Source: Lineus longissimus (taxonomy: Eukaryota > Nemertea > Pilidiophora > Heteronemertea > Lineidae). From it: a DNA stretch of 64,000 nucleotides. This document shows, piece after piece, positions 1 to 10,262 of this stretch. The position numbers and the translations under genes are program-made. How positions within the stretch are numbered: the first letter of the stretch is position 1; each line of letters begins with the position of its first letter. The DNA lies in NCBI RefSeq assembly GCF_910592395.1, contig NC_088318.1, forward strand, positions 10,728,349 to 10,792,348, written 5' to 3'. The notes beneath the pieces are model-generated. The model saw only the letters and a program-made list of their open reading frames with translations, was not told the DNA's origin and did no database searches.

Positions 1-2304
1 GAGATCAATAATATCTTTACCATGGGCCACTAACTGATCTGCCTTGTTCTTTACAGCTGCCCCAATGCCATCAGCAGGGCCTTTGCCGTGACTGGCCTCC
101 AGGAAATTGTACGTGACCAGGTCAAAGTTCCACTTTGTAAATGGTAGGGTTGAAACAAGATAGAAGTTAGTTTTGTTTCTGTACTGTGTTGTAGGGCCAT
201 CAGAAACAAAGTGAAGCCTCTTAATTCCCTTTTCAGAAAGATCATTTAAAACCGGGGTGAGATGTGCCCAAACGGCTTCCGCACAGTGGCGTGGATCTGC
301 ACTCAGTGTGCAGTAACACTTTGTGACATGATCTTTGAGTGTTGCGTGGCATGTATGGAGGGAGACTTGTCTCCTACTGCCACCAAAGTGCATAGACTGA
401 GTTTCTATTCCACCCTTGCACGCGTAATTTTCGCTGTAATCTATTTGCAAGACACACTCGTCTGCCCTCAGATTCTGTTTCATGTGTTTGATTTGTTCGT
501 ACTGATGGAGAATTCTAAACTGATGAGGCATAAGCAGTGCAAGTTCTTTCTCGAAGAGCCTGCATAACTCAGGAGCTGTTGCTTTTTGCTCGACTTTCTT
601 TGTCACTCTAACAGAAATTGTGTTTCCCTGTGGGTTAATTCTCTCTTCACTTACTGTCTGCACTTCTGAATAGATCACCGTCTCAGATGCCAAATTTGGA
701 TTATCAATTTCAACCTTGTACATCTGCCCCCATTTCCCTTTACATTTGTCACAGTCCTGATACATACAGGACTTTTCTGCTGTGGAACAGGTAATTTCTT
801 TCATTACTTTGTAAGGATCCCCATACTTCAGTATTCCCATGGAATGCAGCTTGGAGGCTTTCAACTCACAGTTTAGGCACAGCTTGCATTTCACAGTGTC
901 CCTCTCATTGACCTTGGGGGCAACAACATAAAATGGTCTGTGCCTTGTGAAAGTTGTGTAGGAAATAGTTCTGCCCTTTTCTGCATTGAACTTAGCGTGT
1001 AGATTGATCATTGTGTCAACAAGATATCGCTTTTGCATTTTCTGCTGATTTCTTGTGATGGTTTCTTTTTTGCCAGCAGGTGGAACACTGTTGATGTCTT
1101 CTAAAAAGAATGCCTCGATTTCATTAGCTATCTGCTTTTCACTTTGTTTTCTTTTGTAATCAAGGACTGAACTGTTAGAACCAATGGTGGATTTAACAAC
1201 CTTTTCAATTCCATACCTTGTCAAGCCAATCTGTTGTTTGGCCTTTGATATCAGCTTGTACTTCTTCAACAGTTTTCCACACAAGGCCCGGTGGAGAACA
1301 TGAGCTTTCTTATGCTTCTTAGCTCCTTCTTTAAATTTACTTCTTAATTCAGCAGAGATTGTATAGCTGAAAACTAATTGTTTTCTTACATCTTCCCTAT
1401 TCCCAACTTTTAAAAGAGCATTTGCCTTGGAGGCTGGGGAGAATTCAATAGACTCTGATTGAAGTCCTTTATTTTCATTTCTTTGAGATTCAGCTGCAAG
1501 TCCAGAACCTTCATTACCTGTTTCCCTCTGAAACTGCCTTTTCAACCTTCTTAATCTCAATTTCATGTCATGGCATTCTTTTTCAAGATTGTTTATGTAG
1601 GCCTTCTGTTTGTCGATAGTTCTGTAAGCCTTTCGTTCCTCCCTCCTAACCTTTCTTCGACCAGCTCGTTTCTGATGAGAAGCCACTAGCCCTTGTTCCA
1701 ATACTAAGGGCTCAGGGGTTGCAGGTGGAGTATCCATAGCCTCCTCAGCTGCAGTATCTGCTTCTTCATTGATCTGGAGAAGATTAACAAGAAAATATTC
1801 CTAGCTTTACTACAGTCAAAGCTAATGTGGACCTTTATAGCAAACCATTTCCAAATCACAGGGGCCCATGAAATATTGTTTCCTATCATACATGATTAAT
1901 CAGATTTACAGGCCACTCAGTTGTCAGTGTAAACAAAAATCTTCTCCTATCTGAGGGGTGAAAGCAACTGCTTCAAACATTGTGCATCTCTCACTTTTAT
2001 ACCAACCCAGCCTAAACCTGGAGGCTAGAGGGTTAAAGGAAACAAAAAATTTTGGGGTTTAAAGCCGGTTACCCACCTTGGCTTTTTGACGCTGGAGTCT
2101 TTTATCAATTTTCCATTGTCTTCTGAGGCGACGTTGATCTCTTGGTTTCATATTCTTTATGTTTCGGATTTTTCCAGCTTCTTTTCTTCTATTATACCTC
2201 TCTCTTTCTTTTTGCTTGTAGGCTTCATGGGCCTGAGGATCAGACTTCATTTTTTCCCTGTAGCGTCGCATAGCCTCAACATTTGACTTCTTTTTTGGAG
2301 GCAT
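1..2304 (-). CDS. DDE-like transposase-type protein, two exons, 3' end outside window
   Basis: Exon 1 is 2304-2077: ATG, then a very basic start (MPPKKK, then REKMKSDPQ and KERERYNRR). It ends at a donor AAG/gtgggt. The acceptor ttaatcttctccag opens exon 2 at 1773 in the same phase (0), and that frame is open without a stop to base 1, so the gene runs off the left edge. Exon 2 has a basic coiled-coil-like stretch (about 1700-1540), a Cys cluster near 910-740 (CKLCLNC, then CMYQDCDKC), and three motifs typical of a large animal family of uncharacterised transposase-like proteins: LQIDYSENY (about 455-428), FVSDGPTTQY (about 213-184) and ASHGKGPADG near 80-110. I infer that the acidic residues in these three motifs are a DDE/D-type catalytic set. 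No frameshift or nonsense codon was seen, which is unusual in this window. A domesticated host gene is the alternative. Family placement (KDZ, Kolobok or other) is not settled. Confidence 0.7.
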
Positions 2305-2384
2305 TTTTGTTCACTGAAAGGTAAAAACATTTGTGAGATAGAATGGTGTGATGTTTGAGAACCATTGGTGGAATGGCACCATTG

Positions 2385-3260
2385 ATTCCACTAGAATGCT
2401 AACCATAGGCCTATATACAGTCTAGTGGCATGGGGTGACCAACTAGGTAAACTTGGTAGGTGCCAGGGGGATAGAATTCCATATTTGTCTTTACCGTTAT
2501 GGGTTTTGTCTTTTCCGTAAGTGGATTTTATAACGGTAAAGACCATTGATGATAACGGTAAAGACACTTCTATCTTCTGTATGTCATTGTATGATAATTT
2601 TATGAATATTTTCAAGGCCTATAACCTGCGTGGACAACTCCTTTTCAAACCCCTTTTTGTTTCCTGGGGGTCACTGATGATTTGAATGACTTCTTACCAT
2701 TTTGGTAAAGACAACCTATTTGTCTGACACTTACCATAAAACTTAAAAATTTTGCCACACTGACTTTCTGTGCACAAAAAAAGTTTCAAAATGGCCTCCC
2801 TACATCCTGGTACTTCTGGAAAATGATCAGCACTCTCTATGATCATACAGATGAACTAAAATTTCTGCCAACAATTTCTTGATAACGGTAAAGACAGACA
2901 GTCCAAATCACGAATAAATACATTTTTTTCGAATAATAAAGACCATACATATAAAATACATTCAATAAAGATAACATTTCTAATGGGCTGCTGCATTGAT
3001 AAGTATTTCTCTCCTTTTTATGCAGAAAACCAGGAGATTGCAGTGACCGAAACCTTTTCACCATGATAATGGTAAAGACAAATGAACTTTGAAGTGTTTT
3101 TTTCTTTCGTGTAATTAACAGTTTATACACCTGGGGCAGAACAGCAAACTGAAAAGGATTAAGATTATTGTGACCAAACCTCAAAATCCATTTTTGCTGT
3201 TTCCCTGGCTTAAAAATGAGGTGAAAAATATATTTTGGTCTTTACCGTTATTATGCTGAA
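2385..3260. repeat. Iterated 14-bp motif ataacggtaaagac upstream of the transposase-like gene
   Basis: Five exact copies: 2487-2500 (minus orientation), 2530-2543, 2552-2565 and 2882-2895 (plus), and 3238-3251 (minus). Near copies lie at 2699-2712 and 3066-3079. No other copies were noticed in the window. The stretch has no convincing ORF. Short iterated motifs in both orientations beside a transposase gene resemble subterminal transposase-binding repeats (inference). Confidence 0.75.
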
Positions 3261-3338
3261 CTTTTTGAAAATGGCCCATATAGATATCGTGCAGTAATCC
3301 GTTGCCCTGATGTTTTTCAAAACACCAGCTAACTTCTG

Positions 3339-4027
3339 GTGTCTAGCACTCCGTTTATACCTAACTGTGTACTGCCTGTTCATTGCAAAATATATACTGA
3401 AATCCGACACAGTCTGTTTTCCAATTATGAACTAAGGTGGCGGAACGAAATTAGTTCCATGCCTAAGCTGAGAACCTATACCACTTTCAAAACTGAACTT
3501 AAATCGGAGGCGTATGTCCGGAAATCAATGAGTAGACTGAACAGGGCTAATATTGCTAAACTCAGAAACGGCACCTTTCCTATAAACATTGAAATGGGGC
3601 GATACCGGGGATTACCCTTACCCCAAAGAACTTGTCTGATGTGTACTGGTGATAACGTCGAATAAGAGGAGCACTTTCTATTGGAATGTCCTGCATATGA
3701 TGTTTGTAGAAGAGAATTAAATGATAGTGCCGCTGTTGTAGTTCCTGGGTTTGCCGGCGGGGACGCGCGCGGGCAACTGGCGGTGCTGCTGAGCAATCAA
3801 GAGTTGGCTGGGGCAGTGGCTAAATACTGTGTATCATCACTGAAGATATGTAACGTAAAGCCTACACCCTAGTAAGCTTCGGCAGCACTGCCAGCCGCTG
3901 GCGCGGGCTCTCGCGGCAGCCCCCGAACGAAACGTACATATAGTATAGTGTCTTGTAAGCCAGATATGGCTGGCCATTATATATTATGGATGAGACTTAA
4001 ATAAATAAATAATGAATAAATAAATAA
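3339..4027 (+). pseudogene. 3' end of a non-LTR retrotransposon (C-terminal zinc-knuckle region and tail)
   Basis: The reading frame from about 3411 encodes a typical LINE C-terminus: KLRTYTTFKTELKSEAYV, then INIEMGRYRGLPLPQRTCLMC. After an in-frame TAA near 3663 the same frame continues as EEHFLLECPAYDVCRREL. The C..C..H..C spacing is that of the zinc knuckle after the reverse transcriptase and RNase H of several LINE clades. A GC-rich 3' segment (3750-3920) and an A-rich TAAA-type tail (3998-4027) mark the 3' end. The element is heavily 5' truncated, and no RT motif is left. Confidence 0.7.
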
Positions 4028-4028
4028 T

Positions 4029-4399
4029 ATATGACAATATTCGATAATCCAAAGGTGAAGATCCTTGGAGGCATCCTTCTACGTCGTGACTGCTAGGCTG
4101 ACATCTGCCGCATGGCTGTTGTAACCTTAACGTTTTAATGGAACTTGAACGGACATCTGCTGCTTGGCGCATGAAACGTCTGCTGCTTGGCGGATAAACC
4201 GTATTTTAAAGATGTGGTAAAACCACCGTAATTGTCTTGGATGACATGACGAGTAACTGCCGTTCATGTCTTGGATGACATGACGTGTAACTGCCGTTTC
4301 ATTCAGCGACTAGCGTATCCATAGATAAAACGTGAGAAAAGAGACAATGTTCATGACGATTGATAAGAGGCGACGGTAATTAACGTTCATACGGATGAA
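4029..4399. repeat. Direct repeat, copy 1 (LTR-like)
   Basis: Starts gacaatattcgataatccaa and ends at taattaacgttcatacgg. It closely matches 5619-6047 in the same orientation but lacks an internal stretch of about 60 bases (the gttgcagagttaggc segment). The segment tcttggatgacatgacg occurs twice inside it. It probably derives from an LTR of the element whose env lies at 6.9-9.2 kb. Confidence 0.6.
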
Positions 4400-5618
4400 A
4401 CCAACATCCTTCTAGTTTGGTTGATCTTCAAACAGCTGGACAACAGGATTCTTCTATATGCTTCTTTATTGGATCAGTCTTGCTGTACATAGATTATTGT
4501 GGACCTCGCCTACTCTGGTCTATCCTGATCTCTGATCTCTCTAGAACTAGGAATCAAGCTAGAATTTATATCATTTTGTGTTTTGTTTTAGGTTACTTAT
4601 GACCAAAATAAGGAACTCAATTCAGAGAATTGAGTGGGCGAATACGCCAAACATTCTGTAGTCATGGGGTTGTTTCTAAGAGAGACTAGCTTCAAGTCCT
4701 AGCAATCATCAACATTCTGTTAGTCATATGTATCGAACCACAACATACACCTACAACTTCTAGGAACTTGACCAGTGACGTACGGGTAAAGCGAAGTCCA
4801 GCCGGAAGTTTGGCAAGACTTTGGTCACCCATGTTGTGGTATCAACATGGTTATATCGACGATCACCATACGTAATACCAACATGGAATGCCTAATCCAG
4901 TTCCTTGTTATAGAAATACAAGCCTAGCAATGGTTCTAACATAGGGCTAACAACACAAAATAAAATAAATGACAATTTAACTAAATTAATTACAACCAAA
5001 TATACCCTCGGTATCACTCCTCCCCCCTACGAATAATTTCAACTCCAGTTGAAAATAACGATCTGGAATTGCGATTATATCAAGCTAGAGTCCAATCCAG
5101 TTAGAACTTTTCCAAACAAAAAATAAAATAGAAATCTAATTATGGGGACAACCAACTTCTCCTTTTAAATGACCTTAAAATCATTACAATAGGCTGCTCA
5201 TCCTGATGTCAACAGTGGTTCTGGCAACTGCTAAACCTGCTTGGAACAATACAACTAGACCATTGTTAAATGAAAAACCGTTGACCTCTTCTGAGTTTAC
5301 CGTCATACATTTCTCAGAATGTATCTAAAATATCAAAATGTTGCAACTCCAAACTGCATAGGCAGATAGACAATGTATGTTCAAAATAAGACACTCAATA
5401 TTTATACCGATATTAACGGTACCAATCACATTACACTCCCTCCCCCCAACAAACCATTGACAACACCCTAAGTGTTGAATGAAGGGTCATCATAGTAGCG
5501 AATCAATTGAAAAGAATGTTCATAACTGCAAGAAAATTGTTCATATATTATAAGATGAGACACAGGCGAGTTTGTTGAAAATAGTTCATCAAGAAACATC
5601 AGTGTTCTATTATATCAT
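4400..5618. other. Spacer between direct repeats, LTR-like, no gene
   Basis: No credible coding. A short hairpin lies at 4618-4636 (ctcaattcagagaattgag). The part from about 4980 (ggtatcactcctcccccc, 5011-5028) to 5600 is a diverged match to 13840-14340, in the same orientation. That suits two ends of one LTR element. Confidence 0.45.
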
Positions 5619-6047
5619 ATGACAATATTCGATAATCCAAAGGTGAAGATCCTTGGAGGCATCCTTCTACGTTGTGACTGCTAGGCTGACATCTGCCGCA
5701 TGGCTGTCGTAACCTTAACGTTTTAACGGAATTTGGATGGACATCTGCTGCTTGGCGTATGAAACGTCTGCTGCTTGGCGGATAACCCGTTTTTTTAAAG
5801 ATGTGGTAAAACCACCGTAATTGAAGATATCGGTGCTTACGTTGCAGAGTTAGGCATTCTGCAACTGACCCAACATATAGAAATATAACTGCTACGCCAC
5901 GTCTCGGAGGACATGACCATGTCTTGGATGACATGACGTGGAACTGCCGTTTCATTCAGCGACTAGCGTATCCATAGATAAAACGTGAGAAAAGAGACAA
6001 TGTTCATGACGAATGATAAGAGGTGACGGTAATTAACGTTCGTACGG
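5619..6047. repeat. Direct repeat, copy 2 (LTR-like)
   Basis: Longer version of the repeat at 4029-4399. Its part around 5818-5880 (tcggtgcttacgttgcagag) also matches 14640-14690 next to the polymerase fragments, tying this repeat to the LTR-like block on the far side of the env and integrase remnants. Confidence 0.6.
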
Positions 6048-6263
6048 GGGTACCAGCAATGACCAAGAAGGGTTGATGATAGTGAGACTTAAATTATAGC
6101 AGTAGTAGTTGTAGAGACCAGTCACATTCCACGATCCGTTCGTATACAGCCGATAATAATAAAAATAATGTTCTGCAGGCAGACTGCCAATCGTCAAAGA
6201 CCAGGTACCGTTTGTACTTGGTTCCATCGTGTCCATAGTAATCCGTGGATTGCATACGTACAT
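6033..6263 (-). CDS. Small ORF rich in Tyr and N-glycosylation sequons, unrecognised
   Basis: 76 codons starting MYVCNPR. Four N-x-S/T sequons (NGT, NGS, NVT, NLS) and many Tyr residues suggest an extracellular beta-rich segment. It lies downstream of the env remnant on the same strand and runs into the LTR-like repeat. There is no upstream signal peptide. It may be a scrap of a larger gene or chance. Confidence 0.2.
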   Translation of the reverse strand: MYVCNPRITMDTMEPSTNGTWSLTIGSLPAEHYFYYYRLYTNGSWNVTGLYNYYCYNLSLTIINPSWSLLVPPYER

Positions 6264-6670
6264 TTGACTATCAACCGGATGCAGAGCTCAGCCCAAACAA
6301 CGCAATGCCCTTGATTTTATCTTGTTTTGTCTCGTTTTGTTTTGTTTTTATTTTGTTTTTTTGGTGTGCCCTCCGCCAGGGTGAAGAAAGGTTTTAGTTA
6401 CCGACTAAAGTTATTGAATTCATATGAATATTAAAAAAAACGTATTGATTCCCAAGAACTACTCGCCTATTCACTATATCATTATATGCAGTATATATAT
6501 ATATATCATTTTTAAACATAAATCCACGCTAACCATATGAGTATATTATATTATTGGTGCCACTTGTCCAAATCAATTGAGATATGACTTCCTCGAATCT
6601 AACTAATCTTAACCAATACCTGAATATAATTATAGGCCTAATCCCATACACAAGAAGTGTACCAATTCCT
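6264..6670. other. AT-rich spacer
   Basis: Holds T/G-rich simple sequence at 6318-6362 (repeats of gttttgtttt) and a short TA run near 6490. No gene seen. Confidence 0.6.
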
Positions 6671-6916
6671 TTACAACCTTAGTTTTGCTACGACTTCTTC
6701 CTGAACTGGAAACGGAGTCAGAAGTCCCTCATGACCTAAGTAGAGGAGTGCTGTGTATGGAGTATTAAGCAAGACTCTCAAGCGCTTCACCTTTAACAAC
6801 GGTGCCCTAATGGCACGTGGCAAGTCAATCAGATTTTGCCTTTCATCATGTAATATTCTAACATCTGGCCAGTCAATTCCAACCATTGGCCAGGGAAAGC
6901 GACGATGCAAATACAT
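6671..6916 (-). CDS. Small ORF directly after env, unrecognised
   Basis: 81 codons starting 10 bases after the env stop on the same strand. Rich in Leu, Arg and Pro (for example LLTPFPVQEEVVAKLRL). It may be an accessory ORF or the distorted tail of the env frame; the sequence does not decide. Confidence 0.25.
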   Translation of the reverse strand: MYLHRRFPWPMVGIDWPDVRILHDERQNLIDLPRAIRAPLLKVKRLRVLLNTPYTALLYLGHEGLLTPFPVQEEVVAKLRL

Positions 6917-6925
6917 CCTCAGTAT

Positions 6926-9190
6926 CTAAGGTGCAGCGGTCAATTTGAAATTATCAGGAGAACCTGGCAGGGTCTTCACTAGCAGATCCATGCAGTCAAC
7001 TCCATTTGATAACCGGAGAACAACCGATGTGGTTGCCGTAGTAAAGGGCGTCCTAAGCAGATGAACTATACACTGGAAGTCCTTGAGCAAATAATGAATA
7101 GCAATAAACCCAACGAGTACTAGAACACAAACCAAAAGAACTAGATCCGTAGACATGGAAGACCTGATCACTTGGGCCGTCTGAATTAATGAACCTTGGA
7201 AGGAGACTGGTAAGGGTACATGAACCGATCCATTTGTGGCAATAACAAGGGCTCTTGCTACTGGTAAGCTACCTGCAGCGGGGAGCAGAGAGACCATGCA
7301 GCGGTGGGTCCTAATAAATACATAACCGTTTAGAAGTATAGCCAAAACACTCAATAAGCCTGTCAGAGAAAAGACGTTACTTGGTGCAAAATCAAAGGTT
7401 GACTCGTCCACTGGAGTCAATTCTGAACTGACAGCAGCCATTTTGGAGGCATATAATTTACGCTTTGCTTGGGCCCGAGTAACTAACTTTTTAAAATCTA
7501 TGGAAAAATCCTTTTCCTGAGTACTGACCGATTCCCATTTGTCCTTAATCAGAGTTAGATTAGGTAGCATCAATTGAGGTGGTTTTTGATACATCTTCTT
7601 TCCCGGAATATACACATGATTATTGGGATGCAGTGTATAATAAACAGCTAGATTTAAAGGATGCAGAAATGTTGGTGTGACCGTTTCAGAAATACAACCT
7701 GTCAGTTTGGGCGCAACCTTGAAACTATCACTAGACAAGGAACAACGACATGGAATTTCAAGAAGACCATAATTGCAATGAGGAATGGTTTGAGAGGGCC
7801 GATCCATACAAGACAATTTCCACATACCTTGTTTACCAGATGCCAAATACAAATCATCAGCGAGAGCGATGGCTCCCTCAAACAACCCATTTTCTCGATA
7901 ATGAATAGCACAATGCTTAATTATCTCTTTTGGTACATCGAAGTATAAGGCGCTCGCACAAGTAAATGTAGTACTGGCCTTCATAGACTTAGTACCCATA
8001 CAAATTTTTAACTCCTTCCCTTGACAAGCCGAGAGGAAATCGTGATTGAACTCTATGAAATAATCCTCATCCTGAGTAACCCCCATATACTCAGTTTTTG
8101 GATCGATTAGGGTTGTATGGTCACTAGAACCATTGAGTGGAACAGGTATGGTGATAATGTTGAATATTTCAAAATACGTCAACATTGACCGCAAAGGAAT
8201 TTTAATTGAGATATACAGGAATTTGTCAGACTGGGAGTACAGAATGTCTTGTACCTGATAATGGTATGAGGGATCCAAATAAGCCAGTCGGAACTGAGGG
8301 TATTGTACTGGAAGCATTTCCCGTACTTCCTTCAATACAGCCCTTACCTGTTCCGGCGCAACCAAAGAGATTGGGAGATACCCACTAAGAAGAGTCTGAG
8401 AAGCCGCTATAAAAGCCTGTGACTCCTGTTCCATAGCAATAAGATTACTTAAATCCGACATAACCACCTGGACAACAGTTGACAAAAAATTAAGACGATT
8501 TAACAGATCTTCCTCGAGGTCATAACCCTTACTATAAGTATCCTCTAAGTCAGCAATATTTTCCTGTAATTGAACAATGTTAGCGTTGTTTTCCTCTTGG
8601 CCTGCCATAGCATTTTTAATACGGTTCCCTGTGGAAGTCATATAACTACTTAGTAGATCATCATGTTGCCTAATTTGGTCATTTTCCAGCCCGGTCTGTT
8701 TTTCCAATTTTACAATATGCTTAGACAAAAGTTCGACATCAGCAGTAAGTACTTGCTGTGCAAAAAATTGATTTTGAAATTTGCCCGATAAATGAAAGTG
8801 GGGCAGATCTACGATCCCTTACGGTTGGTTTAGACAGAGGACCAGGCCTCGGAGATGAAGCGTTAATGAGACTACGGAACGTCTCGGTATTATTATTTAT
8901 CCTATGTGCCAAATGTTGGCGTTGAGCTGAGAGTTGAGTCAAAAACTTTTTAATACTTGTACAGTCATCTGAATCATCCCTACAATCTGGCATAGTGATT
9001 TGTTTGTAATCAGGGTTAATCCAAGGAATAGCGAATGTGTGCATCCACAAGGAGGCACCATTATCAATGGCTCTGACATGATACATTGCCGTGCCATAAT
9101 TTTGACGAAGGATAGGCGCTCTCTTTGCTCCTGCGATATCGTACAGTGCCTAGCTGATGGTGACGAGGAACATCAACCGACTCATCTTGG
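6926..9190 (-). pseudogene. Broken env gene of an LTR retroelement, F-type fusion protein
   Basis: Two ORFs on the minus strand, 9086-8739 and 8728-6926 (600 codons), lie in different frames. The first carries a dibasic cleavage site (RDRR) followed by a small hydrophobic segment of fusion-peptide type. The second starts in a heptad-rich region, has many Cys pairs, and near its end has hydrophobic stretches (about 7385-7325 and 7165-7085) that suit membrane anchors. Cleavage site, fusion peptide and helix order match the F protein family of baculoviruses and errantivirus-like Ty3/gypsy elements (Baculo_F type). Breaks: a frameshift in a T-run near 8765, and a nonsense codon at 9150-9152 between a likely signal peptide and the rest. 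The gene is not intact. The integrase remnant upstream on the same strand supports the assignment. Confidence 0.65.
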
Positions 9191-9329
9191 TTCCCTGCAA
9201 AGAGTGAGGGATTAATTAGATCCCGTGGACCCTTCAAATTCCTCGATCTTGGTCTTGTCGAGAATTTGTCTTGGAGACAACCAACTACAACGACTCATTG
9301 GGTACCCTACCCACTTGACCTTGTATTGA

Positions 9330-10262
9330 CTATTGTACATCGTCACCCTTTTTTGTCTTGCGCTTGGCCACTATGCGCTCAATGGCAAACACTCGTTGCT
9401 TCCGAACCTTGTTCACCTGTGATGGTGGTGGGGCGTCCGACACCACACCCTTGTCTGGCAAGTTAGGTGGCTCATTGACAGGGTCGGAAATATTGTCGTC
9501 AGCATCAGGGGGTGGATCATCCTGAGCGACAGGTACTGCACAACCTATAGGCCTACTAGCTGAGTCTGTGTAACGCTTGAGCCTACTAGCATGGACAGGT
9601 GCTAATATCTTATTGCCCTGTAATGATTTGAGCCGGAATGTACCCTGTGTCTGAGGAACCTGTTGATGAATAATATATGGGCCTTTCCAGAGATGCTGAA
9701 GATTCCTGGTCAGATGCTTCTTATGTGCAGGTACATACAACCAGACCTTATCACCTACGTGAAATTGGTGCGAACGCAACCTTTTGTCGTGCTGAGTTTT
9801 CATTTTTGCCTGCGCGGCCAAGAGATTGTTGACACTTTTTGGTTGAATGATTTTCAACTTCTCAACAATCTGATCAAGGTGTTGTTGAGGTTCCAACCCC
9901 TGATCCCACTGAGCTAACAATGCAACATCGATCGGTAATTTAGGTTGCCTCCCATACAACAACATGAATGGATTATAACCAGTACTATCACAAGGAGTGG
10001 AACAATAACTAAACAAGACAGGATCAACAAACTCATCCCACGTCAACTGATTACTATCAACATACATCGAAATACCTTGAATCAAAGTACCATTGAACTT
10101 TTCACAAAGACCATTACACTGGGGGTGATAACTACTTGTCTTATGATGTTCCGTGTCAATCAATTTGCATAAGGCCTCAACCAGTTTTGACTGGAAGTTT
10201 GCACCACGATCTGACAAGAGTACCTTGACTGTATTACGGATCGCTAGGTATTGGATGTTGGT
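9330..10262 (-). pseudogene. Ty3/gypsy-type integrase, C-terminal half
   Basis: The ORF 10217-9330 begins at the second catalytic region (LLSDRGANF just upstream, then SYHPQCNGLCEKFNGTL with the third catalytic Glu). It continues into the FMLLYGRQPKLPID region and a chromo/GPY-like tail (FHVGDKVWLYVPAH, LWKGPYIIH). These are hallmarks of gypsy integrases. The frame reaches only about 10262 before a stop. The N-terminal zinc finger, first catalytic Asp, RNase H and reverse transcriptase are missing. The order integrase then env on the minus strand fits an env-bearing gypsy element that lost gag-pol by deletion. Confidence 0.8.
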
